DNA of 64,000 nt. It comes from Rotaria sordida (lineage: Eukaryota > Rotifera > Eurotatoria > Philodinida > Philodinidae). The position numbers and the translations under genes are program-made. Shown here piece after piece: positions 15,004-26,306 of this stretch; the first letter of the stretch is position 1, and every line of letters starts with the position of its first letter. The notes under the pieces were generated by a model, which saw only the letters and a list, made by a program, of their open reading frames with translations, ran no database searches and was not told the origin of the DNA. The stretch covers positions 1-64,000 of the forward strand of contig CAJNOL010000794.1 in the NCBI GenBank assembly GCA_905250125.1. Reading direction: 5' to 3'.

Positions 15004-15282
15004 TTATATTTCTGATGGTATATCTGTCACAAGAAAATCACATTCTGAACTATAATAGGGTGTTTTTTGATATTGTTCGTATGTTAATTGTGTTGTTGAT
15101 GATGTTATAGGTAGAATCATTTTTAAAAGATCAACATGACCATTAACAATTCCTGTACAATTTTGATTTGCACACATAATAAGACCTTCATGTAAACTTA
15201 TACAATAAAGACGAACTGGATATAAAGAATGATTTGTTGAATAACAAAAACGACAAACAAATGTAACAGGTTGTGTTGGCAT
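15004..15282 (-). CDS. small zinc-ribbon-like protein, 92 residues
   Basis: Single-exon frame from the ATG at 15282 to a stop at 15004. Cysteines are arranged as C-x2-C near residues 10-13 and C-x4-C near 37-42, with a further cysteine at 27, which suggests one zinc-binding ribbon and little else; the rest is Ser/Thr-rich with an acidic tail. The spacing and the string YCISLHEGLIMC resemble, in my memory, the N-terminal cysteine motif of the SUMO protease USPL1, but no protease domain is present, so that is only a lead. A splice acceptor (TTATAG) lies 4 bases before the ATG. It ends 80 bases upstream of DOP1 on the same strand and starts 186 bases from the divergent HRS gene. Function unknown. 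Confidence 0.6.
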   Translation of the reverse strand: MPTQPVTFVCRFCYSTNHSLYPVRLYCISLHEGLIMCANQNCTGIVNGHVDLLKMILPITSSTTQLTYEQYQKTPYYSSECDFLVTDIPSEI

Positions 15283-15468
15283 TCACCTATAAAATAAGAT
15301 AAAAATTTTACGTAAAAAGCAATAAAAATAAAATTATCTTGAAATCGTTTTATTGGTCAATATACTTCTCCAACCAAATAATTTCTTAACCCAGAATAAT
15401 ATAATCAGTCAGTTAGTCAATCAATCATTTACTCATTTATCTAAATATCTTTCGACAATAACAAAACA
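15283..15468. promoter_or_regulatory. shared divergent upstream region, HRS and zinc-ribbon gene
   Basis: The 186 bases between the two opposite start codons (15282 minus, 15469 plus). Direct TCAGTCAGTTAGTCAATCAATC-type tetranucleotide repetition lies near 15405-15430. The interval is too short for separate large promoters, so transcription of both genes probably starts from here; no clear TATA box was identified. Confidence 0.4.
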
Positions 15469-18400
15469 ATGGTAATTACACTGATACCACCACTATGGTT
15501 AGAATATAAAATTTATTAAATTTTTATTTAAAAATTTCCTTGTTTTTTTGTTCTTTTGCTATTTAGGACTGATCGTGATCATTGTTTTCGTTGTCATACA
15601 TCATTTTCAGCATTTACTCGAAAACATCATTGTCGTGCTTGTGGTGAAACACTTTGTGCAGCATGTTCGTAATTTATTTCCTATCTAACATATGAATTTA
15701 ATTATTATTATTATTACTTTGTTTAAAATAGGCTCATCAAGGCAATGTCCTTTACTTGAATATGGTATTGAAGATGATGTACGAGTTTGTATAGAATGTT
15801 ATGATCGTGTACAAACGTAAGATAAATGTATTATAGTAATTTCTATAAAAAAATCTTTTGTTTTTCCTATAGAACTGGTAGTATTCGTCCAGAATATTTA
15901 TCAATAACTAAACCAAAAGAAAAAGACCAAGATGAAATTGAAGATGAAGATGCTTTTCAATTAGCTTTGACATTATCTCGAAATGAAGCTGAAGAAAAAG
16001 AACGTCAAAAAAAATTATTAACACAAAAATATTTTAATTCAACTATTCAATATCCACAAATACCAATTAGTTCAGCACCTATAGCTGATGATAATGAACA
16101 AAATTATTGGGAAACTCAAACTAAAAATGATCTGATTAGAATTAAACCATTAGCTAAAGTAATTAAAAGACGAATCATAAGACCGTCGAGTACATGAGGT
16201 ACTCGATCAAAAGAAAAAAATCTCTATTGTTTTTTGTGCATTCAATACGTCGAAGGCCGAAACCATCGACTTTTTACCACTATCAAATCATTATGAGAAA
16301 AAAACGACAACAAAAAAAAAATACTCTGTAAAAGTTGTGCTCATTTTCGTTTCAACGAAGTCACTTGATAATAGCTAATCTTCTGTCAGGATTCAGAATC
16401 AGATTTTCAAGCTGAATTTTATAACCATTATACAACCATTTTGTTCTCTACAAAATAGTAAAAAAATATTCGAAAATAAATGGTACCTTCGGATGAAACA
16501 GCGTTCGCATCTATTTTTTACAAGATGATTTTTCAGTAGAAAAAAAAACATCCGTAGCGATTTCTATTGCAATATTCTGAATCAGCATGGAAAATTACGT
16601 TGAATCAAATATATTTTAGAGAAAAGTTTCTCCTACGAAAAAAAAAATCACCTGTGGTCTGTCAGGGATCAGTTCTTCGGAGGAAAAAAACTCCTCTAAA
16701 GTGTATTTGTTTTTTGATGTAGTTTTTCACGCTGAATCCGAATATCGCAATAGAAATCTCTAAAGATGTTTTTTTTTGTCTACTGAGAAATCACCTTGTA
16801 GAAAAGAGATGTAAACTCTGTTTCGCCCGAAGATACCATTTATTTTTGAATATTTTTTTTTACTATTTTGTAGAAAATGAAAAGTTCTATAATAATTATA
16901 AAACTCAGCTTGAAAATCTGATTCTGAATCCTGACAAAAGATTAATTCTTATCAAGTGAACATCTTAGACAAGTCAAAAGAACCAATTTTTATTCATGTT
17001 GTCCTTAGAAAGCTTGAGTCAACCAGCATTATATTAATTATATTTAAATAGTTCATTTTTTAAATATCTATCTTTTAATATAATTTATAACAAAGTTGAA
17101 TGCTTCGTTGAAACGAAAATGAGCACAATTTTTACAGAGTATTTTTTTTTTTTGTTGTTGTTTTTTTCTCATAAGGATTTGATAGTGGTAAAAAATCGAT
17201 AGTTTCGGACTTCGACATATTGAATGCACAAAAAACAATAGAGATTTTTTGCTTTTGATCGAGTGCCTCGTATACTGGACAGCCTCATAATTCTTTTCTT
17301 AACACAAAAAAACAAACCAAAAACTTTTTTTTTTAATCTAATAGGATCCATTGGATCGATATGTACGTGATGAGGATATTGATATATTTGTTAATACTGT
17401 TAATGAACATATAAATAATATTAAATTTCGTATGTTAAGTAATCAACAACGTGGAAGAAATATAGCAAATGATACAGCTGTACAATCAGTATTTCTTATA
17501 CTTCAACAGATGTATCCTGAATTACATCGTTTTATAAACTCACTTGATGATAAACAAGGTTTTGGATTTATTTATTAAAATAAGAAATTTATTTATTTAT
17601 TTATTTATTTATTTAGCTTATTATGAAAGTTTACAAGATAAATTAAATCAATTAAAAGATGCAAGAGAAGCATTGAATGCTTTACGTGAAGAACATTTTG
17701 AAAATAAAAAACGACAAGCTGTAGAACGTGAAAGACAACGACAAATACAATTAGCTGTTAAACTTGATGATATGCGTCAAAAAAAACAAGTAAAATTACT
17801 TTTTTTTATAAGCAAAAAAAAAAAGAAATTGATTCTTTATATATGAATGAATCATTAGGCTTATTTGGAATATCAAAGACAAATTCATTTACAACGTTTA
17901 ACAGAACAAGAAGCAGAAATGCAAGCAAGACTTAATCAACAAAGACATTATGTTCAACAACGTGAACAACAAAATCAAGTAATTATCACATTGATTTTTT
18001 CTCGAATTAATGAAACATTTTGTTTTTGCATAAGTAGGACCCAGCAACATTAGAAAAAGCCTAAAATAATAAATACCAATAGATAGAACTCATCGTGTCC
18101 GAAAATTTTGAGATCCAACGAGCTCTGTCCATAGATCTTTTTTTGATAAATTGTAACTGTCTTACTAGGTTTATCACTTATAGCAAGAGACTTATCGAAA
18201 ACTCAAAGTAGAGAATTCCGATTTGAAATTTTTTCCACATATACAATCTCATGAATAATATAACGATATAAATGTCACGCGATCAAAACGAATGCTTCTT
18301 TCTCCAGAAAGTGAAAGTTTCGAGAAAGTAGCATTCGTTTTGATTGTGATATTTAGTTCTCTATAAAAATCATAAGATCTATATGTAGGAAAAATTTCAG

Positions 18401-19203
18401 ATCGAAATTTTTTACTTTGACGTTTCGATACATCTTTTGTTATAAGTGATAAAACTTACGAAGGAACTCTTTCAACTGTTCCCTTTCGATTTCAATGATT
18501 CTGTGTCAATCACTACTAGATAGTGTTCTAATAAAAGTCTTAAAATGATTTGGTTTTCAATTGAAATTTAACTAAACTTTCGAATTTTGATCGGAAACTT
18601 TGCACATATAGAGAACTTAAGTAGAATAGCTTTCAAAAAAAATCCACGTTGCCTACTACACCATTCATGAAAAAGCGTCTATATCTTAAAAGTCTCATAT
18701 CGCGAAGAGACTTTTTTTGAAAACTTATGAAGTTATTTCATTGAAACTAGTCTAGTTAAGTCCTCTATATGCACAAAGTTTCAGATCAAAATTTGATAGC
18801 TGTGAAAAGCCGATCAAAATGAAAATGAGACTTTATAAATGGATAGGAATCTTGTCCATCTTTGATCTAACAATAGTTTTTATAATCTTTTCGAAATAAT
18901 TTTTAGTATAAACATAAAATGAATATTTTTTATTAGATACCATACATATCATCACCACCGCCACCTGTTACTTATTATCATCCAATTCCTTCTCAATTAT
19001 CAATGGGACGTAAGTAGATATAGGTAAAGTAAAATTAAATCATATGTGAAAATTATATAGAATTATCCGATGCTCTTCCATCTGTTGCATCAATCATATT
19101 ACCTCAAAATCAAAATCTTTATTCTCAACAAACATTTCTACAACATCCACCTACAACAACACAAAAACCACCTCATGAACAAACATTGATATCATTTGAT
19201 TGA
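15469..19203 (+). CDS. HGS: HRS/HGS, ESCRT-0 FYVE-UIM protein without VHS domain
   Basis: Binds PI3P on endosomes and sorts ubiquitinated cargo with STAM. Exons: 15469-15497, 15567-15664, 15732-15816, 15873-16158, 17345-17558, 17617-17789, 17859-17978, 18937-19009, 19061-19203; sum 1221 bases, 406 residues (human HGS 777). Residues 10-70 form the FYVE domain: a W-x-x-D start made across the first splice, the RKHHCRACG motif, eight zinc-ligand cysteines/histidines and the closing RVCIECYD. A UIM follows at about 94-113 (AFQLALTLS). The helical core (exon 5 to 7) has RGRNIANDTAVQSVF and YYESLQDKLNQLKDAREAL, diagnostic for HRS. The protein ends in the clathrin-box tail LISFD, exactly as in HGS. 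The roughly 140-residue VHS domain that normally precedes FYVE is missing, with only 186 bases to the next gene. No P(S/T)AP motif for TSG101 was seen. Confidence 0.93.
16162..17320. mobile_element. inverted-repeat element filling HRS intron 4
   Basis: Left arm 16162-16345 and right arm about 17105-17315 are reverse complements with scattered mismatches; shared blocks include ACTCGATCAAAAG, GTTTTTTGTGCATTCAA, and GTGCTCATTTTCGTTTCAACG. A second inner pair is 16385-16435 against 16890-16940 (TCAGGATTCAGAATCAG). The outer homology reaches to within a few bases of the splice donor at 16159. No transposase is encoded. Confidence 0.75.
18165..18470. repeat. foldback (hairpin) repeat in HRS intron 7
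   Basis: Sequence symmetric about 18315: GATCAAAACGAATGCTTCTT on the left pairs with the reverse complement AGTAGCATTCGTTTTGAT on the right, and the outer GTTTATCACTTATA pairs with TATAAGTGATAAAAC. It is non-coding and looks like a MITE. Confidence 0.65.
18570..18825. repeat. second foldback repeat in HRS intron 7
   Basis: Left block 18577-18618 (TTTTGATCGGAAACTTTGCA) is the reverse complement, with changes, of 18757-18805 (GCACAAAGTTTCAGATCAAA). It lies directly after the previous hairpin and shares no obvious sequence with it. Confidence 0.6.
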
Positions 19204-19362
19204 ATTGAGTTTATTTGCTCGCTTATTTTTTCGTTTATTTTTCTTTTTTGCGTAAATTTCGAGATTGATGCTCTTCTTTTTTTTTTTAAATTTTACACAG
19301 TGAAATATCTGACATGTGTATCTCAATGATTAATAAAAAAATCTCTCTTTTTTTTTACATTC

Positions 19363-19364
19363 AG
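19363..19364 (+). promoter_or_regulatory. splice acceptor 9 bases upstream of coiled-coil gene ATG
   Basis: A polypyrimidine run followed by ACATTCAG ends here, and the ATG follows at 19374. HRS ends at 19203 and an AATAAA occurs near 19332. Candidate trans-splice acceptor for the second gene of a two-gene unit. Confidence 0.45.
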
Positions 19365-19373
19365 AAATAATTT

Positions 19374-22300
19374 ATGGCATCTAATCGTCCTCTATTACCA
19401 ATTTATTCTCATCTGATAACACCAGCTCGTCGTACAAATACATTTCAAGGTAGCCAACGACCATCAAATGTAATTAAATTAGCATCATCAACAATATCAT
19501 TAAATGATGGTGAAACACCATTAAATAAAACACATGTATTTTCTCCAATTGTTAATTCACAATCACCATCATCATCAAATGATCATCTATTAAAATATGA
19601 TATTCGAAGATTACGTGCTAGTCTTGAACGTAAAGAAGAACAAATTAGTTGGTGGATGGAAAAATCAAAAAATGACAATGACAAATTCGAAGGTCAGCTT
19701 TATATTTTTTTTTTTTATAATAAACATGTATTTCTTTCATATATGAGATGTAATAATTTTAAAAAAAAAACGATTTTTATCGTTATAAGAATATAATTAG
19801 AATGACATGAATTTTGCAGGAAACAACAGAATTTTTTCTTGAATTATAAACTATTTTCAATATGAATCTCCTGAACTTAGCTTTTCAAAAAAGATAGTTT
19901 TTCAAATAATATACAACTACTAAATGATTTAAGTAATTAATTAACAACATTTGGTTTATTGATTTTTATCATGTTATAAGTTATTCAAGAAGACAAAAAT
20001 TTAAATACTCGATTCTTTTGTATGATGATTTCTATTCACTTATTTTTTTACTGATATTGAATAGCTCTTACATTTTTTTTTTGTTGTGTTACGGTTGAAT
20101 GTCTATCGTGGATTTATTGTTTTTGTACATTGATTAATAGAAATATACATTTTCTATAAGAAAGCTAATAATCACTTTAAAATTAATCATTGCTATTGCA
20201 AGAGAAAATATGCTGCATACAATATTTATTTATTAATTTTTTCTGTTCTTTTAATATTCTAATTTCATAATATTCAATCCTAATCAAGACATCATTTTTG
20301 AAACTTATTTTCTTCCGCATCAATTTAAAATATTCAATATTTAATTTCAGAAATTCTCAACTAAAATAAAAGAACAATTCCATGATATTCTCCTTTTTTT
20401 TTATATTCGTTCAAGTATATCCAATCTTCTTCCTTGCTCAAAAAAAAAATACAATAATTAAGTGGTCAAGTGATATTTTAATAGCGACAAATATATATTA
20501 AGTAGTATTGTAAATCTTTCAATAGTGGTTGAAATTAAATAACTATTCACTTACAAATATAGAGAATTAATAAATAACTAAATTTTTATTAAAATAAACA
20601 CTATAACTGTACAAAACTGGATATGAAAGTTTTATTATGATATTTAACAAGCTATTAGTAGTAATCTTGTAGAATTAGCATTTGAAATATAGTAGAATTA
20701 TTTTTATTGTAGATGACAAAGTGTTCACATGAAGTCTTTTCCATTTGTGATGAAAATACGAAAGTTATTAAAAAATGTCACCATATCTGAAGAATGAATG
20801 TATTACTCGAACTTGAAGGCCATCCTCCTCAAAATTTAATCTTGCATCAGATACATTCAAATTGCATGAAATTTTCAGCTCTATATCCTGATGCTTGAGG
20901 GATATATTCAACAAATAATAGTCAAAAAAAGCTCATTGCCCAACTCGAAATTCTCTGTGGGCTTTCATTATATAGATTCAATTTTTTTTTTAATATGAAA
21001 GAGCATGTCCCATTGTAGTACTTTTTTTAAATTAAGTTCTTACTTTTTATGCGGAGAAAAATCATGATAAGTTAAATATCTTGAATAACTCTCAAAAAAT
21101 GGTTATCTATTCATAGAAGTGCTTCTTTTTATAGAATAATAAAAAAGTTTAATTGAAAACATGGGTTCTGTCATGCCTTGCATATTAATAAGCTCTTTCA
21201 AAAAACAAAATTAATTATAGTAACACTTATGGACAATTACGTTTCACAGTAGACTTTGTATAAATTTCTATTCAAACATTTCTAAAAAAAGATGATGATT
21301 ACGTTTCCGGTACTTTGTTTTGTTTTGTTTGGAATACACATAATTTTTTATTCTACTTAAAAAAAACTTGAAATATTAAGATATAATTTACAAACAAAGC
21401 TTTCGTTTGTAAGTTTCTTCATATTTATAGAAGACAAATAAAAAAGAGACATTTTCAGAAATGAAAATAATTCTTATTCGAATGATTGTAATTGACCTGA
21501 AAACTTCAAGAGAAACGATCGAATTGAACAAAATACATATGAGATCATATAATTATCTTACACGACTGTAGTAAATCTGATGCTAACGAGGAAATCACTC
21601 GAACTGATATCCAATGTTTGAGCTCATATTGAACCTACAAATCGTCTTAATGAGACTAGAAAAAGCTTTGAAAGGTTTTGTCTCCTTAGATCTTTGAAGC
21701 TAAGGTATGATTGCTTTATAAATTTTCGATCCAGCTTTAGATATTTCAAGTAAAACAAAAAAAAACAGTATTTCAATGTGAAATTTTGTCCATTAATAGG
21801 TCAAATGACCGCTCGAATATTCTGAAAGTCTCAGCTAAAAACAGCATTCTTTTTTTCGAAATATTGAATTTCCAAAAAAAAATATTCGTTTGCTGCAGTA
21901 TTCAATTTCACCTAAAATCTTCGAGATATTCTGTGTTTTGAGGTTTCGGCGTATATCTATACCTAGATCGAAAATTCAGTAAAACGATCATAACTTCTCT
22001 TCAAAAGCCTATGGAGATGAATCCTTTTAAACTTTTGCTAGTCTTACCAATACATCTTTGTAAGCCCAAGATAAATTCAAACGGTGTGTATCAATTCGGA
22101 TCGTTTTATCTTAAGACTTAGTATAATTTTAAAAACTTGTACATATTCTCTCAACGTTTCGACGGACGCAATACTAGACAAACATCTATCATAGTTAGAA
22201 AGTCTCTCGTTATCATCATAATATTTACAAAACTGTTTCGCATGCTGTTGCTTTTACTTTATTTGTTAACTCTTTGATATATATTCACTCATCGAATGTA

Positions 22301-25300
22301 ACACTGAAATTCTAAATATACATATATATTTTGTTTTCTTTTAGCTTTAAAATCTAGATTAGAACAAACAAATCGTCAAAATGATTTAATATTACAATGT
22401 GTTCGATCGACACTTGATGGTTTAACATGTATAAATCGATCAATAAATGTTATATTTATGCAAGAAGATAAAGAAAATAAATTGTATGATAACGAACAAG
22501 ATGAATTAAATGAAGAAAATTTTGATGAAAATATTTCTCTTGTACTTTTATCACGTTTAAATGATATTTGTATAAAATTAGCAAAAAATATTGATTTACT
22601 AATTCGTACATCAGTTTCTTCTGGTGTATCATCAATAAAACATTCTCATCCTGTTCAACGACATGAATCAAATGCTTCATCTATATCAAAACAATCTACG
22701 GATGATGTTCATGATACAACTAATATTGTTTATGAAGAAATTATTGATAAACTTAATAATGATCTTGATGCAATGAAAATTCGTCTTGCGGAACAAGAAC
22801 TTCGAACGTATGTATAAAATAATGAGTATCTCATAAAATATTGTACTAATAGTAATCTTAAATTTTCTACAAAATGATATAACTTATTCAATCAATATAA
22901 TTACGTATAATCATTCGATGAAATAAAACACAAATTAGAAAATTTTGTACTTTTTGAATAACATGTTTTAGTTTGTCTATGAATGGTTTCTTTGTAATAT
23001 TAATATGATCGTAGTTTATAACCTCAGGCAATTTATACTGAAGAATAAATTCAAAAATTATAAATCAAACGAATTCGTCGACTACCAGTTCGTCATAGAG
23101 AATGTCGAGAAATGGCCCATAGGTTATTATTAATTCATGAGATGATCGTTCCAAGTGATTAATCGTTTTTGAGCTCAGGCACTGTATATAAAATAGATCT
23201 TGATGAAGTATAAAAAGAATTTCAAAAAAATAAGTTCCTTTAGTCATTTCCTCCAAGGCTATTTAATTTTACTAGCCTGTTAGGCTTTGGCATAGTATTT
23301 CATAAGATATTGAATCTGTGATAAACTCATCGTTTTTTGTTGAAAATTTAATATCTTGTAATGAAAACATCCTTTTGAGTTAAAATTTTCAGGTCAGAAT
23401 ATCATCATTCGATTTGTTTGGACATACTGTGTCATAGGCTATAAGAACATAATCTCGAAAGGAGGACTAACAGGACTTACTCTTTTAAGATTTTTCATAG
23501 CTCATTGTAGTCTACTTTATGCACAGAGTCCGAAGTCAAAATCGATTTATCACTTGAAATGGATTCCACGTCATATAATGTGAATGAAGCCTAGCTATTG
23601 CCTGCTGAAATCTAATTTTCAAACTTTATCTTCTTTTTTTTATGAATATCAGCCAAGTTTTCCTGTATTAATCTACTTTTATGCAATATCATCTATCAGC
23701 TTGTTCTTGAATTATTTACTTCAATAGCAATTTCCTTGTTGCCACCCATTTTGTCTGAACTTCCCGCTTTCATCTGAACAATAGTTAGACGATCGAGAAA
23801 CTATAACTAATTGATAAATCCCTTTTATTTTATTCACAAATAAACTGTTCGTTATAAAAATCAATCTTCCTAAATTACGTATTTTTTCACTGGATCATTG
23901 TCATTTTCATATTTATTTTACAATTGTGTTTTGTCATGTCTGTTCAAATGTATCGAATCATATATATATATATAGTGTCAGACAAAAGTTGAGAACAGTT
24001 GTATTTTTGAGTTTTCTTCTCGATGGTAATAGCTAGGAAGAATCTGAAAAAACATTTGAATGGTTGAAAGGATTCTCGATTTGAATTGTGGACATAAAAT
24101 TTCAGTAAAATTGCATGGAAAACTAAGAACTAGTTTTCTAATATCCATTTGAAGTATTTTAGAAATGATTTTATTTGATAGAGCAAAATGAGATGTTTCG
24201 GCTGTCTTCATAAATTGTATTCAATTTACAGAAGGCCCAAGAAGCATTTTTCTTTTGTTTGTATGAAAAATTTCAATGATTTTCACGCTGTAAGGCCTTC
24301 TATAAATGAATGCAGTTTGAGAAAGAGAACCGAGACATTTCATGTTGCTCTATCAAATAAAACCGTTTCCAAAAAGCTTCAAATGAATACGAGAAAATTG
24401 ATTTTAGAAGGCCTTGATTTTCAAGATATCGTCGTCCAAGCAATTTCATTGGAGTTTTTAGGTTCATCAATCCTCATAGAGAATCCTTTTAGTTACTCAA
24501 ATTTTTTTTTTAGATTCTTACTAGTTATTACCATTGAGAAGGAAATTCAAAAATACAACTACTCTAAACTTATGTCTGCCAGTATAATTTAGTAGAAAAT
24601 TTGAAGTTCAATCTTTTGATAAAAATGTATTTCAATCAGTGTAGAGAATAGAAAAGAAAAAATACAAAAATCATAATTATTTCTGATTCATTCGTTTATT
24701 TTATCGAAATTTTAATATTTTATTTACATTTATCTAGAAAAAATTTTGAAGAAGAATTAAATCAATGTAAATCAGCGCATTTATCTGCAAAAATAACATT
24801 TGATACACAAGAAAAAAAACTTCAAGAACAGTTAATACTTAAAGATAAACAAATTATATCAATTGCAACAAATGTTCGTCTAATACTTTTTTTCTCAATT
24901 TCGATATTCAACTTGTTTTCTTTTTATAGGAACATGATGTTCTACGACAATTATTAGATGAAAAAACCACCGCATTCGAACATTTAAATGGTATTTTCAA
25001 AAAAAAAAAAAGAAAAATTCTTCTTGATCTTTTATTTTTGTTTTAGAGGAATATGAATTACTTATGACAAAATATCAAAGTGAATATAATCGAAATGTTG
25101 ATTGTATGATAAAAACTGATGCATTACATGAACATATTCGTTTATTAAGTGAAACATTAGCTGCTAAAGAAATCAATGAAGAAAAATTAACAACACAACA
25201 ACAGCAAATGAAAAAACTTATGACATTACTTATTCCAATAACACCATCTTCAGCAATAAATAAAAAACAAAATGATAAACAAGTAAAAAAAGAACAATTA

Positions 25301-26306
25301 AAATTTATGAGGAAACGTTTTCAACTGATCAATCACGTTCTCATTGAAAACTAGTTCGTCGTAGGTTATCAACAATGCTTTATTTCCAATATGATCATGA
25401 GAAATCCTCTTTGGTTTTCATATGTTGGCTTTCTAGACTATCAAACTTTTCGGCAATTTTTTTATATTTTGGATCTGTACAGGTTATAGAGTATATCGAA
25501 TTGCCCAGAAAATAGCGACGTTTTTTTGCAGAAAATATAATTATCTCAATTCATCAAAAAGATAAGATGCCGGAAATGCAAAATTCAAGTGAAAGATTTT
25601 TTTCCTATATTTACATACAGTTAGATAGAGCATGTTCAACTGAACAAGAATGTTTGTGTTTTCAATTTTTTTCATTTTCTTTAAATTTCAAAATTGAATC
25701 TGGGAAACTCATTAATTAAAATGACCTTTCTAAATTCAGTTTTTCACGTTAAACTTGAAACAAACAGTCTTAAAATTCAAAGGAAATGAAAAAATTGCAA
25801 ATGCATCCTTTCTTAATCAGTTTGACACGCTCTCTTTAGCCATATATAAAGAAAAGAAAAAATTTCCGCTTTCATTTTGCATTTCCGCTTTCATTTTGCA
25901 TTTCCGATACTTTACATATTAACACTTCAGTGTAAGAATCTTCTAGATGACACTATTTTTGTTAAAACTTAATTTTGAAAAACAGGAAATATTATTGTCT
26001 TACAGACAAGTCAATGAGTCTGAACAGATCCAAAATAATTTTAGCAAAATACTTGTTAGCCTAGAAAATCGGCGTATAAAGACCTACAGCGATTTCTTAT
26101 GGTTATATTCGAAGTGGGTATAGTCAATAACTTATAATTCAGTAGATCGATCAGTTTAATATGTTTCCTTGTTAATTTAGTTTTGTTATTATTGTCTCTT
26201 TTTCAAACTTTTAAATATTTAGACGTTTGGACGTAAAGTTAAACGACATCTTCGAGAGTCATTTTCATCACTTGTTAATCATAAACAAACGTCAAATAAT
26301 CAATAA
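19374..26306 (+). CDS. coiled-coil protein of unknown identity
   Basis: Proposed exons: 19374-19692, 22345-22807, 24738-24873, 24930-24990, 25047-25282, 26223-26306; total 1299 bases, 432 residues, all phases consistent. Residues 1-70 are a Ser/Thr- and Pro-rich basic head. A coiled coil starts near residue 80 (RRLRASLERKEEQ) and runs to about 135; after an acidic linker and a Ser/His-rich stretch, a second long helical region covers about 225-395. The end, after the last splice, is basic (FGRKVKRHLRESF). If the last intron is not removed the protein instead ends at 25354; I prefer splicing because the CAA|gtaaaa donor is the same type as others here and phase 0 is kept. A splice acceptor lies 9 bases before the ATG and HRS ends 170 bases upstream. 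No family recognised. Confidence 0.6.
20810..21260. repeat. foldback repeat family F, copy 1 (intron 1 of coiled-coil gene)
   Basis: Shares a diverged order of blocks with 27000-27420: ATGAAATTTTCAGCT, a GGATATATTCAACAAA-type block, CATTGCCCAAC/CATTTGGCAAC, ATTCTCTGTGGGCTTTCATT, then AAAGAGCATG. The right end has the inverse (CATGCCTTGCATATTAATAAGCTCTTTC). Confidence 0.55.
21590..22060. repeat. foldback repeat in intron 1 of coiled-coil gene
   Basis: The block 21650-21735 (GACTAGAAAAAGCTTTGAAA and on to TTTTCGATC) is the reverse complement, with substitutions, of 21967-22050. A related, more diverged version of the arm is visible at 5650-5730 in a DOP1 intron. No coding potential. Confidence 0.55.
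23973..24595. mobile_element. Tc1-like non-autonomous foldback element
   Basis: Long inverted ends: 23973-24050 (AGTGTCAGACAAAAGTTGAG and on) matches the reverse complement of 24515-24595. Both ends abut TA-rich sequence (TATA), as expected for TA target duplication. Inner arms around 24170-24190 and 24340-24365 (GAGCAAAATGAGATGTTTCGG against the reverse strand) also pair. It lies in intron 2 of the coiled-coil gene and encodes no intact transposase. Confidence 0.65.
25400..26105. repeat. foldback repeat family F-like, intron 5 of coiled-coil gene
   Basis: Outer arms 25403-25475 and 26015-26100 are diverged inverted repeats (TTGGATCTGTACAGG against CTGAACAGATCCAAA). Inner blocks AGAGCATGTTCAAC (near 25627) and TTGACACGCTCTCTTT (near 25820) are the same AGAGCATG-type arms seen in the copies at 21000 and 27170. 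A 20-base unit, TTTCCGCTTTCATTTTGCAT, is tandemly duplicated near 25864-25900. Confidence 0.55.

Noticed and set aside
16159..16197. Apparent stop codon ending HRS just after the UIM region
   Set aside because: Explained by a phase-0 splice donor (AAA|gtaatt) at 16159; the HRS reading frame resumes at 17345.
24188..24592. Open frame of 134 codons
   Set aside because: Falls entirely within the Tc1-like foldback element and intron 2 of the coiled-coil gene; it reads across inverted arms and has no recognisable domain.
25283..25354. Open frame past the proposed last donor of the coiled-coil gene
   Set aside because: Probably intron read-through; the donor CAA|gtaaaa and the in-phase exon at 26223 give a better model, although the unspliced end cannot be excluded.
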